Notes: generated by a model from the letters alone, not told the origin. Shown: positions 1 to 5,546, counted from the first letter of the stretch. The stretch: 7,791 bases of DNA from an uncultured Selenomonadales bacterium (GCA_947167555.1 CAMVIO010000089.1:1-7791); one strand, 5' to 3'. Program-made: numbers and translations.

Positions 1-827
1 AGGTCAACGCGATCCTCGTGGTGCCCGCCGATTTCTCGTCGAAGTTGGGACAGCGGGAAGCGAAGCTCCAGCTCATTGCCTACGGCACCGACCCGGCGAC
101 GGCCACTTCCATCAACGGGTACGTCGAAGCGGGCGTCGCCGCCTTCAACGCGGCCCGCATCGCAGGCCACGCGCCCCGCGGCATGGTGACGGTGGAGAAC
201 CGCATGTGGTTCAACGACGCCCACTCCAGCACTTGGTATTTCGTGCCGGGCCTGATGATGCTGATCACGACGATCGTGGGCGTCTTCCTGACGTCCCTCG
301 TCATGGCGCGGGAATGGGAGCGCGGGACATTGGAATCCCTCTTCGTGACGCCCGTGCGGAAGGAGGAACTGCTGCTGGCAAAGATGATCCCTTATTTCTG
401 CATCGCGATGCTGGGATTCTTCCTTTGCCTGATAGCGTCCCGCTTCCTCTACGGCGTGCCGCTTCACGGCTCCTTTATCATGCTGGTGATCTCGTCGGTG
501 TTGTATCTGTTCGTGGCTCTCGGCATCGGGCTTTTGATTTCCGCCGCCACGAAAAGCCAATTTTTGGCAAGTCAGGTTTCCCTCGTGATGAGCCTCTTGC
601 CCGCCATGATGCTCTCGGGATTCCTTTTCGACCTCAGGAGCGTTCCGGCGTGGGTGGCGGCGGTGGGACACGCGTTGCCCTCCACCTATTATCTGGAGCT
701 TTTGAAATCGCTGTTCCTCGCGGGCAACAACTGGCCGCTGCTTGGGAAGAACTGCGTGATTCTCGCCGGCTATGCCGTGCTGCTTTTGGGGTTGGCGTTC
801 CTCGTCACGCGAAAGAAGGTGGAATGA
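1..827 (+). CDS. ABC-2 type transporter permease (YbhS/YhhJ-like), 5' end outside window
   Basis: C-terminal 274 residues of an inner-membrane ABC-2 permease; the first full codon in view is at position 3 and the true start lies upstream. The visible part begins in the extracytoplasmic domain. It then shows about five hydrophobic segments, the first starting near YFVPGLMMLITT, followed by the family signature after that helix (E-W-E-R-G-T-L-E, then VTP). Compared with the full-length paralogue next door (371 residues), about 100 residues, including the first membrane helix, are missing. Its stop codon (825-827) directly abuts the next permease gene, so the two very likely form a heterodimeric permease. 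Family knowledge: YbhF-YbhS-YbhR type exporters pair two such permeases with an ATPase and an HlyD-like adaptor; those genes would be upstream. The substrate is unknown. Proximity to a RiPP precursor suggests peptide export, but drug or lipid export is equally typical of the family. Confidence 0.88.
   Translation, partial: VNAILVVPADFSSKLGQREAKLQLIAYGTDPATATSINGYVEAGVAAFNAARIAGHAPRGMVTVENRMWFNDAHSSTWYFVPGLMMLITTIVGVFLTSLVMAREWERGTLESLFVTPVRKEELLLAKMIPYFCIAMLGFFLCLIASRFLYGVPLHGSFIMLVISSVLYLFVALGIGLLISAATKSQFLASQVSLVMSLLPAMMLSGFLFDLRSVPAWVAAVGHALPSTYYLELLKSLFLAGNNWPLLGKNCVILAGYAVLLLGLAFLVTRKKVE
816..822 (+). promoter_or_regulatory. Ribosome binding site deciding a TTG start
   Basis: AAGGTGG lies five bases before TTG at 828, inside the end of the preceding permease gene. 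It supports the rare TTG start over the ATG at 824, which opens a different frame, and over the in-frame ATG codons at 867 and 870. Confidence 0.6.
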
Positions 828-1943
828 TTGGACGCGTGGAAAAGTTATATCGAAAAAGTGCGCTGGATGATGCGGAAGGAACTTTTGGCCACCCTCAGCG
901 ACCCCAGGACGAAGTTCATCCTGATTGTGCCGGTACTCATACAAAGCATGCTGTTCGGCTACACGGCGACCTATGATTTGGATCTCGCGCCTTACGCCGT
1001 TTTGGATATGAGCCACAGCTCGGCGGCGGCGGATTTTGAGACGGACATCGACGGTTCCCCAGCCTTCCGGCGCGTGCGGACCCTTTCCAATTCCAGCGAG
1101 ATCGCGGACGCCATCGACAGCGGCGAAGCCATGCTGGCTATCTCCATTCCTTCGGACTTCGAGAGCAAACTGAACCGGGGGGAGCCCTCGCCCATCCAAG
1201 TCATCACCGACGGGCGGAACACCATGACCGCCAACGCCGCCAGTAGTTACGTCGAACGCATCGCCGCCGCTTTCAACGCGGAGCGCAACCCGAAGGCTGT
1301 TGCCGTGACGCTCGAAACCATCGCGTGGTACAACCCGAATTTGATTACCCGCTGGTCGTTCCTGCCGTCGATGATCGCGATGCTGGCCTTCAATCAGGTG
1401 TTGATCCTGAGCGGCCTGTCCGTGGCGCGGGAGCGGGAGCAGGGCACCTTCGACCAGCTCTTGGTGACGCCCCTGTCCCCGACCGTCATTCTGATCGGCA
1501 AGGCGGCGGTGCCGGTGCTGATGGGCATGATCCAGTCCACGCTGGTGCTCTTGATTTGCCGGTTCTGGTTCCAGGTCCCGATGGCGGGGAATCCGCTGGC
1601 GCTTTTGGCGGTGCTCTTCGTCTTCACGCTGAGCTGCACGGGCATGGGGCTTTCCATTTCCGCCATCTCGTCCACCATGCAGCAGGTCATGGTCTATTGC
1701 TTCCTGCTGCTGATGCCGATGATCCTGCTTTCCGGCATCGCGACGCCGGTGGCGAACATGCCCGAGATCCTGCAAATCCTGACCTACGCCGATCCGCTCC
1801 GTTTCGCCCTCGAGGCGGTGCGGCGGGTGTACTTGGAGGGCTGCGGTCTTTCCGCTATCGCGTGGAATTTCGTGCCGATGCTGGCCGTCGCCGCCGTGAC
1901 CTTCCCGTTGGCGGGCTGGCTGTTCCGGCATAATTTGGGGTAA
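828..1943 (+). CDS. ABC-2 type transporter permease (YbhR-like)
   Basis: A complete 371-residue inner-membrane permease, the usual length for YbhR/YbhS-type proteins. One N-terminal helix (about residues 29-48) is followed by a long extracytoplasmic domain (about 50-175). A C-terminal block of about five helices starts near residue 178. The ABC-2 signature E-R-E-Q-G-T at 202-207, followed by LLVTP, sits after the second helix. It is a diverged paralogue of the preceding gene: both carry a YVE...AAFNA segment before the second helix and a similar W-x-F-(V/L)-P entry into it. The TTG start immediately follows the upstream stop and has a good ribosome binding site, so translation is probably coupled. 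It should pair with the upstream permease and an ATPase outside the window to form an exporter. Substrate unknown; a link to the downstream RiPP genes is inference from co-direction and the 84 bp gap. Confidence 0.9.
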   Translation: MDAWKSYIEKVRWMMRKELLATLSDPRTKFILIVPVLIQSMLFGYTATYDLDLAPYAVLDMSHSSAAADFETDIDGSPAFRRVRTLSNSSEIADAIDSGEAMLAISIPSDFESKLNRGEPSPIQVITDGRNTMTANAASSYVERIAAAFNAERNPKAVAVTLETIAWYNPNLITRWSFLPSMIAMLAFNQVLILSGLSVAREREQGTFDQLLVTPLSPTVILIGKAAVPVLMGMIQSTLVLLICRFWFQVPMAGNPLALLAVLFVFTLSCTGMGLSISAISSTMQQVMVYCFLLLMPMILLSGIATPVANMPEILQILTYADPLRFALEAVRRVYLEGCGLSAIAWNFVPMLAVAAVTFPLAGWLFRHNLG

Positions 1944-1986
1944 TCATTTGTCATAATCGCCTACGAGCAATACGGGCGCTATGAGA

Positions 1987-1992
1987 TACAAT
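1987..1992 (+). promoter_or_regulatory. Candidate -10 element before the RiPP precursor gene
   Basis: TACAAT lies in the 84 bp gap after the permease genes, 35 bases before the precursor start codon. The same hexamer serves the convincing nfo promoter. No good -35 box sits 17 bases upstream (CGAGCA at 1964-1969). An alternative pair, TTGTCA at 1948-1953 with TACGGG at 1971-1976, has a good -35 but a poor -10. The precursor may therefore have its own promoter in addition to read-through from the permease genes, for which no terminator is visible. Confidence 0.3.
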
Positions 1993-2012
1993 CACTCTTC
2001 AATCCAATCACA

Positions 2013-2019
2013 GAAAGGA
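2013..2019 (+). promoter_or_regulatory. Ribosome binding site deciding the precursor start
   Basis: AGAAAGGA-like sequence eight bases before ATG at 2028. The in-frame ATG at 2019 overlaps this site and so is very unlikely to be the start; the protein therefore begins Met-Ala-Asp-Lys-Lys. Confidence 0.6.
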
Positions 2020-2027
2020 TGGTACTT

Positions 2028-2534
2028 ATGGCAGACAAAAAACAGAATGCGGTGAAGTACGGCGAGGTCATCGCCAAGTGCTGGAAGGACGAGGCGTACA
2101 AGAAACGCTTCATTGAGGATCCGGAGGGCGTGCTCGCCGAGGCGGGATTCGTCCTGGAGGAGGGCGTGACCTACAAGGTCATTGAACAGCCGAAGCTGAC
2201 CAAGTATCTGGTGTTGCCTCACGCGGAAACAAAAGAAGCTGTGCAGGACATGGCAAAGCAATTCCTGAACCATGTGGAGAAAAGCGACATCGTGCTTCCC
2301 AAAGGGGCGGAGGTTCGCATCATTCAGAACACCGACGACACGCGCTATATGATTCTCCCCGCTTCGCCGCAATCTCTGTCGCAAGCCGAGCTGAAAATGG
2401 TAGCGGGCGGCGATTCGTGCGAGACGTATACGGATACGGCAACCGCAGTGTATGGAGTAGAGGCGGCGGTAACGGGCAGCACCGCTGCGGCCGAGGTTGA
2501 GGTTGTGGCTTTCGCCGTGGGCGTATTGATTTGA
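2028..2534 (+). CDS. Proteusin-type RiPP precursor with nitrile-hydratase-like (NHLP) leader
   Basis: A 168-residue precursor peptide. Residues about 13-64 resemble the nitrile hydratase alpha-subunit-like leader: a helical part with F-I-E-D-P-E...L-A-E-A-G (28-40), then G-V-T-Y-K-V-I...Y-L-V-L-P (46-64). The second half of that unit recurs as G-A-E-V-R-I-I-Q-N-T-D-D-T-R-Y-M-I-L-P (93-111). The leader ends with an L-x-x-x-E-L-x-x-V-A-G-G motif (117-128), the expected cleavage point. That leaves a 40-residue core (129-168) rich in Ala, Val and Thr, with one Cys (131), no Asn and a strongly hydrophobic C terminus. In this family the leader recruits modifying enzymes and is removed afterwards. 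The gene lies just upstream of a PoyD-like radical SAM epimerase, so the core is probably epimerised to contain D-residues. At 128 residues the leader is longer than typical proteusin leaders (roughly 60-100), because of the partial duplication. Product structure and activity are unknown. The family call is by motif, not by search. Confidence 0.82.
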   Translation: MADKKQNAVKYGEVIAKCWKDEAYKKRFIEDPEGVLAEAGFVLEEGVTYKVIEQPKLTKYLVLPHAETKEAVQDMAKQFLNHVEKSDIVLPKGAEVRIIQNTDDTRYMILPASPQSLSQAELKMVAGGDSCETYTDTATAVYGVEAAVTGSTAAAEVEVVAFAVGVLI

Positions 2535-2555
2535 AGAAGTTTTTGGGAAGGGAAC

Positions 2556-2590
2556 GCGGCGGCGGCAGTTGCCGCCGCTGTTGTTATTGC
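2556..2590 (+). terminator. Intercistronic GC-rich hairpin (possible attenuator) between precursor and epimerase genes
   Basis: Positions 2556-2566 pair with 2571-2581 around an AGTT loop. The inner eight pairs are all Watson-Crick G-C/C-G; the outer three include two G-U pairs. The following bases (TTGTTATTG) are only moderately T-rich, so termination is likely partial. It sits between a structural precursor gene and its modifying enzyme, where a leaky terminator or 3' stabilising hairpin would give more precursor than enzyme. That role is inferred. Confidence 0.5.
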
Positions 2591-2616
2591 CGATTTTGCC
2601 CCCACAGGAGACACCC

Positions 2617-4041
2617 ATGAGAGATTTTGAGAGCAAGACGATTGTGAATCCGCAGACCGCCGACGCCGAGTATATCCGCGAGGTGGCGGAGGCAAAGCGG
2701 GCGATGGAGCTTTGGACGATGGAGCCGGGATTTCGGGAAGCGTTTCTCGCCGCGCCGGAGGAGACGCTTTCCGCGCACGGTCTTTCCGTTGATGCGTTGG
2801 CGGTGAAGATCCTTGCTGACCATGATACGGCTTTGAAATACCAAAAGAGGCCGCCGGGGGAACTGCCCCCGGCAGTGCGGAGATATCGGGGCTTCATCCG
2901 TGAAAAGATTGCGTGGCGCGAGCGCATGATAAAAGAGCTCTGCGTGCCGAAGCATCCGGCCTTCCGCGCATGGCGGAACCGTCAGGTCAACCGCTGCTGG
3001 TCGGAGCTGGGCTCGCGGAACCGTTCGCTGATCCATGTGCCGATCACCTTTGAGCTGGATCTCGGCTGCTCGGTGGGCTGCCCCTTCTGCGGCGTCATGG
3101 CGGAGCGTCTCCAAAAGGTCTGCCCTTATGACGAAGAAAACGCCGCGCTCTGGAAAGGCGTACTGTCCTTCGCGAAGGAAACCGTCGGCGACGCGGCGGG
3201 ACAGGGCACTTGCTACTACGCCACCGAGCCTCTCGACAATCCCGACTATGAAAAATTCACCGACGCTTTTTTTGAGGTCTTCGGTCTCGTTCCCCAACTC
3301 ACTACGGCGGCCTCCATGAGGAAGCCGGAGCGCACCCGCGCCTATCTTTTCGACGCGCTGAAAAAAGATAGGCGGGTTCATCGCTTCTCGGTGCTGAGCC
3401 TCGACATGCTGCACAAAATCTACGAAACCTTCACGCCGGAGGAGCTGGTCTGCGTGGAACTTTTACCCCAGTTCACCGAAGCTCCGCACAATCTCTTCGC
3501 CAACGCGGGCCGCGCCCGCGAAGACGACGGGCTCCGCCGGGAGGAAGGGGACGGAAGCACCATCTCCTGCGTCAGCGGCTTCGTCGTCAACATGGCGGAG
3601 CGCTCCATTCGGCTGATTACGCCCTGCGGCGCGGACGAGGCGCACCCCACCGGGGAAATGCACATCGCGAAGAAATTTTTCGCCGACCTCGACGACTTCA
3701 AGTACGTCCTCGTCTCGATGATTAACCGCTTTATGCAGACGGAAATTCCGAAGAACCAGCCGCTGTACCTGCGCCCCGGCATTTCCTTCGAGAAGACGGA
3801 AAAGGGCATCGAATTTTTCCGTGCCGAAAAATTCCGGCTGAAATTCTCCGGCACGGACGACCTTTCGCCGGTCCTTTACCACAACGTGCTGGACAAGCTG
3901 GAAATCGGCGGCAAGACCGCCTGCGACGTGGCCGGGGAGCTGATGGAGGAACCCGGCGCGTTCCCCGCCAACGTGTTCTTCATTCTGGAAAAGTTCGAGT
4001 CGGCGGGGCTGTTTTTAGAGCCGTACGAAAGGGATTCGTGA
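2617..4041 (+). CDS. Radical SAM RiPP maturation amino acid epimerase (PoyD-like)
   Basis: A 474-residue cytoplasmic enzyme expected to convert chosen L-residues of the upstream precursor core to D-residues by radical chemistry at the alpha carbon. Start: ATG at 2617 with ACAGGAG six bases upstream. The iron-sulfur cluster motif is intact: C151-S-V-G-C155-P-F-C158, preceded by F-E-L-D-L-G. Before it lies an N-terminal extension whose residues 32-65 (W33...F-L-A-A-P-E...L...G55-L) resemble the helical part of the precursor leader. Downstream come a Y-Y-A-T-E-P-L-D-N-P segment (about 201-210) and an L-I-T-P-C337-G stretch. A C-terminal segment (about 419-474, ...L-E-I-G-G-K-T-A-C-D-V...) looks like a small winged-helix or PqqD-like peptide-binding unit. 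Family knowledge: PoyD-type enzymes act on proteusin precursors and use a non-cluster Cys as hydrogen donor; C337 or C318 are candidates here. Absence of a SPASM-type Cys array and the precursor next door favour epimerase over thioether synthase, but other radical SAM RiPP chemistry cannot be excluded by eye. Confidence 0.82.
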   Translation: MRDFESKTIVNPQTADAEYIREVAEAKRAMELWTMEPGFREAFLAAPEETLSAHGLSVDALAVKILADHDTALKYQKRPPGELPPAVRRYRGFIREKIAWRERMIKELCVPKHPAFRAWRNRQVNRCWSELGSRNRSLIHVPITFELDLGCSVGCPFCGVMAERLQKVCPYDEENAALWKGVLSFAKETVGDAAGQGTCYYATEPLDNPDYEKFTDAFFEVFGLVPQLTTAASMRKPERTRAYLFDALKKDRRVHRFSVLSLDMLHKIYETFTPEELVCVELLPQFTEAPHNLFANAGRAREDDGLRREEGDGSTISCVSGFVVNMAERSIRLITPCGADEAHPTGEMHIAKKFFADLDDFKYVLVSMINRFMQTEIPKNQPLYLRPGISFEKTEKGIEFFRAEKFRLKFSGTDDLSPVLYHNVLDKLEIGGKTACDVAGELMEEPGAFPANVFFILEKFESAGLFLEPYERDS

Positions 4042-4044
4042 AGC

Positions 4045-4092
4045 AAAAAAACGACAGACAAAGGCCGAAAAGGCACATTGCTGTCGTTTTTT
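4045..4092. terminator. Bidirectional rho-independent terminator between convergent genes
   Basis: CGACAG (4052-4057) pairs with CTGTCG (4081-4086), and the stem is extended by A6 (4046-4051) against T6 (4087-4092). The loop contains a small GCC/GGC inner stem. The T-run on each strand follows the stem, so it can stop transcription of both the epimerase gene (+) and queC (-). Confidence 0.85.
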
Positions 4093-4103
4093 GTATGTTG
4101 TGA

Positions 4104-4799
4104 TTATTTTCCGGTCAGCACCGGGTCTTCGACGCCGTTCGCGCGGAACGCCATCGCGCGGTCGCGGCAGGTGGCGCATACGCCGCAGGGCTTCTCCCCG
4201 CCCTCGTAGCAGCTCCATGTCAGCTCGTAGGGCACGCCAAGGTCAAGCCCCTTTTTCACGACTTCGGCCTTGTTCTTTCCGGCGAAGGGCGCGACGAGAC
4301 GGATGCGTCCGTAAGTCCCGATGGAAATCGCGTTGCCCATAGCGACCAGGAACGCCTCGCTGCAATCGGCGTAAGCGTTTCCTGCGGCGTCATCCGCATG
4401 GGCGCCGAGATACAGGCGGATGTCCTCGCCCTCGAAAATGCTGCCCGCAGCACTGGCCGCCACGGAAAGCATCAGTCCGTTGCGGAATGGCACATAGGTG
4501 GATACGCCGCCCCCGTCCCGCTCCGCGAGCTGTTCGGCGTAGCTCCGGTGCTCGATCTCGTGGGGGGCGCCGGCCAATAATGCGCAGGTCGAACCGTGGA
4601 AAACGGAAGCGAGGTCGTATTCATTATGGCGCACGCCGTAATGCTCCGCCACGCGACGCGCGGCGGCAAGCTCCCGTTGATGTTTTTGCCCGTAAAAGAC
4701 GGAGATGGTCGCGACGTTCTTCGCGCCGTATTCCTCAACCGCCAACGCAAGGCAGGTCGTCGAATCGACGCCGCCGCTGGAAAGGATCACAGCTTTCAA
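4104..4799 (-). CDS. queC: 7-cyano-7-deazaguanine (preQ0) synthase QueC
   Basis: A 231-residue cytoplasmic enzyme, normal length for QueC. It converts 7-carboxy-7-deazaguanine plus ammonia to preQ0 with ATP, a step toward queuosine in tRNA wobble positions. The N-terminal PP-loop reads S-S-G-G-V-D-S-T-T (about 7-15). The C terminus carries the family zinc site C197...C205-G-V-C208-A-T-C211-R. The start is TTG at 4797-4799, with GAAGGG seven bases upstream on the same strand. It is convergent with the epimerase gene, shares its terminator, and is divergent from the small unknown gene. The other preQ0 genes (queD, queE, folE) are not in the window, so the gene stands alone here. No preQ1 riboswitch was recognised upstream. 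Nothing ties it functionally to the RiPP genes. Confidence 0.96.
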   Translation of the reverse strand: MKAVILSSGGVDSTTCLALAVEEYGAKNVATISVFYGQKHQRELAAARRVAEHYGVRHNEYDLASVFHGSTCALLAGAPHEIEHRSYAEQLAERDGGGVSTYVPFRNGLMLSVAASAAGSIFEGEDIRLYLGAHADDAAGNAYADCSEAFLVAMGNAISIGTYGRIRLVAPFAGKNKAEVVKKGLDLGVPYELTWSCYEGGEKPCGVCATCRDRAMAFRANGVEDPVLTGK

Positions 4800-4806
4800 A
4801 ATTTTT

Positions 4807-4812
4807 CCCTTC
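4807..4812 (-). promoter_or_regulatory. Ribosome binding site supporting the queC TTG start
   Basis: Read on the minus strand, GAAGGG lies seven bases before TTG. The encoded N terminus (M-K-A-V-I-L-S-S-G-G-V-D-S) matches the usual QueC beginning, which fixes the start. Confidence 0.6.
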
Positions 4813-4821
4813 TTTCGTCCT

Positions 4822-4827
4822 ATACTA
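4822..4827 (-). promoter_or_regulatory. Weak candidate -10 element for queC
   Basis: TAGTAT on the minus strand, 22 bases upstream of the TTG start. No recognisable -35 box sits at the right distance, so this is only a suggestion. A separate AT-rich stretch follows up to 4910. Confidence 0.22.
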
Positions 4828-4903
4828 TTCGCCGTATGAATAAAATTTCCTGCCTGGGGAAAAATTTCTTTTATCCCGTTAAGATTTTTTCTTATGTTTT
4901 CGA

Positions 4904-4909
4904 TATATA
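4904..4909 (+). promoter_or_regulatory. Weak candidate -10 element for the small unknown gene
   Basis: TATATA 33 bases before the ATG at 4943, preceded by a T-rich tract (about 4885-4900). A poor -35 candidate, TTAAGA at 4879-4884, has a long 19-base spacer. The gene is divergent from queC, so it needs a promoter within this 143 bp spacer. Confidence 0.28.
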
Positions 4910-4942
4910 GATGAGAAAGATTGTGAACGGGGAGGCAATACC

Positions 4943-5389
4943 ATGGGCATGGATTCGATGAACGCGCTGGCCGCGCTTCAGGCGTTGGCGGCGAAAAGCG
5001 GAACGACGGCGGAGACGAAGAAGACGACGGAGACGAAGGATTCTTTCAGCGACGTCCTCGCAAAGATGCAGAAAGAGCAGGACGAATGGGACGAACTGAT
5101 GGATAAGGTGGATATCGCCCAATATAAGCTGGCGCTGGCGGACAGCTTCTGGTGCGATCAGGCCGATCCGAAGAAATACATTTCCAGCTATTATGAGCGC
5201 CATCAAGGCAAGATCGGGACGGAATCGCTGGCAAAGCTCTCGGAGAACATCTCGATGCTCAACCATTTGAACAGCCTCGGCGTGCTGAAGGGCAGCGTCT
5301 CCGACATGGAGATGGCAAAGCTGAACCGGAAATTCTCGGCGGCTTACGCGTCCATGATGGCGGCAAGATCCGTCGGCGGGTATTTTTGA
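4943..5389 (+). CDS. Unrecognised 148-residue soluble protein
   Basis: Not recognised. The ATG at 4943 follows GGGGAGG with seven bases of spacing, and the gene has its own terminator, so it is very likely expressed. The sequence has no signal peptide and no membrane segment. A short Ala/Leu-rich N terminus (about 7-17) is followed by a Thr/Lys/Glu linker (21-32) made by an 18-base imperfect tandem repeat. Then comes a charged, probably helical region (about 34-62: F-S-D-V-L-A-K-M-Q-K-E-Q-D-E-W...) and a second helical half with N-I-S-M-L-N-H-L-N-S-L-G-V-L-K-G. The last residues are S-V-G-G-Y-F. Only one Cys occurs, in F-W-C-D-Q. It stands as a single-gene unit between divergent queC and the nfo promoter. 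The helical make-up and linker could fit an adaptor or structural protein, but no function is claimed. Confidence 0.75.
   Translation: MGMDSMNALAALQALAAKSGTTAETKKTTETKDSFSDVLAKMQKEQDEWDELMDKVDIAQYKLALADSFWCDQADPKKYISSYYERHQGKIGTESLAKLSENISMLNHLNSLGVLKGSVSDMEMAKLNRKFSAAYASMMAARSVGGYF
5003..5038 (+). repeat. Two-copy 18 bp imperfect tandem repeat inside a gene
   Basis: 5003-5020 and 5021-5038 match at 16 of 18 positions and share the block CGGAGACGAAG. In frame they encode T-T-A-E-T-K and K-T-T-E-T-K, a flexible linker in the unknown protein. Copy number could vary without a frameshift. Confidence 0.6.
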
Positions 5390-5414
5390 GACAAGAAAGA
5401 CGAATACTTTCCTG

Positions 5415-5448
5415 AATGCGCTTTCATCGTGAAGGCGCATTTTTATTT
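5415..5448 (+). terminator. Rho-independent terminator after the small unknown gene
   Basis: A 12-pair stem, 5415-5426 with 5430-5441, contains one T-G wobble and a TCG loop. It is followed by TTTTATTT. It lies 26 bases after the stop codon and separates this gene from the nfo-recQ operon. Confidence 0.88.
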
Positions 5449-5481
5449 GCGACAAAGAAAACGCGCGTGAAAATAAATCCT

Positions 5482-5510
5482 TCGACATTCCGTGCGGGAT
5501 TTGCTACAAT
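5482..5510 (+). promoter_or_regulatory. Sigma-70-type promoter for the nfo-recQ operon
   Basis: TCGACA at 5482-5487 (five of six to TTGACA), a 17-base spacer, then TACAAT at 5505-5510 (five of six to TATAAT). Expected transcription start is near 5517, about 30 bases before the GTG start of nfo. This is the best promoter in the window. No operator palindrome was recognised around it. Confidence 0.75.
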
Positions 5511-5534
5511 AGAGGAACATATATAGACATGATT

Positions 5535-5540
5535 GGAGAG
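5535..5540 (+). promoter_or_regulatory. Ribosome binding site deciding the nfo GTG start
   Basis: GGAGAG six bases before GTG at 5547. The in-frame ATG at 5529 has this site downstream of it rather than upstream. Starting at 5547 also places the metal ligands at the numbering usual for the family. Confidence 0.65.
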
Positions 5541-5546
5541 AATGTT

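Noticed and set aside
206..976. 256-codon open frame on the + strand overlapping both permease genes
   Set aside because: It is a GC-rich shadow in another frame with Arg/Gly/Pro-rich, non-membrane sequence. The permease frames have clear family motifs.
1954..1980. Possible terminator after the second permease gene (CGCC ... GGCG)
   Set aside because: The stem is short with a long loop and no T-run follows, so it is not a convincing terminator.
2019..2021. ATG at 2019 as the precursor start
   Set aside because: It overlaps the AAAGGA ribosome site that serves ATG 2028 with proper spacing.
1992..2927. 311-codon open frame on the - strand across the precursor gene and the epimerase start
   Set aside because: Low-complexity antisense translation with no family motif; the + strand genes have ribosome sites and recognised domains.
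4596..4910. 104-codon open frame on the + strand antisense to queC and running into the spacer
   Set aside because: No family resemblance, and it opposes a clear QueC coding sequence.
4800..4942. preQ1 riboswitch upstream of queC
   Set aside because: The minus-strand leader lacks the compact stem, loop and A-rich tail pattern of preQ1 aptamers. I saw no alternative aptamer, though a covariance-model search would be decisive.
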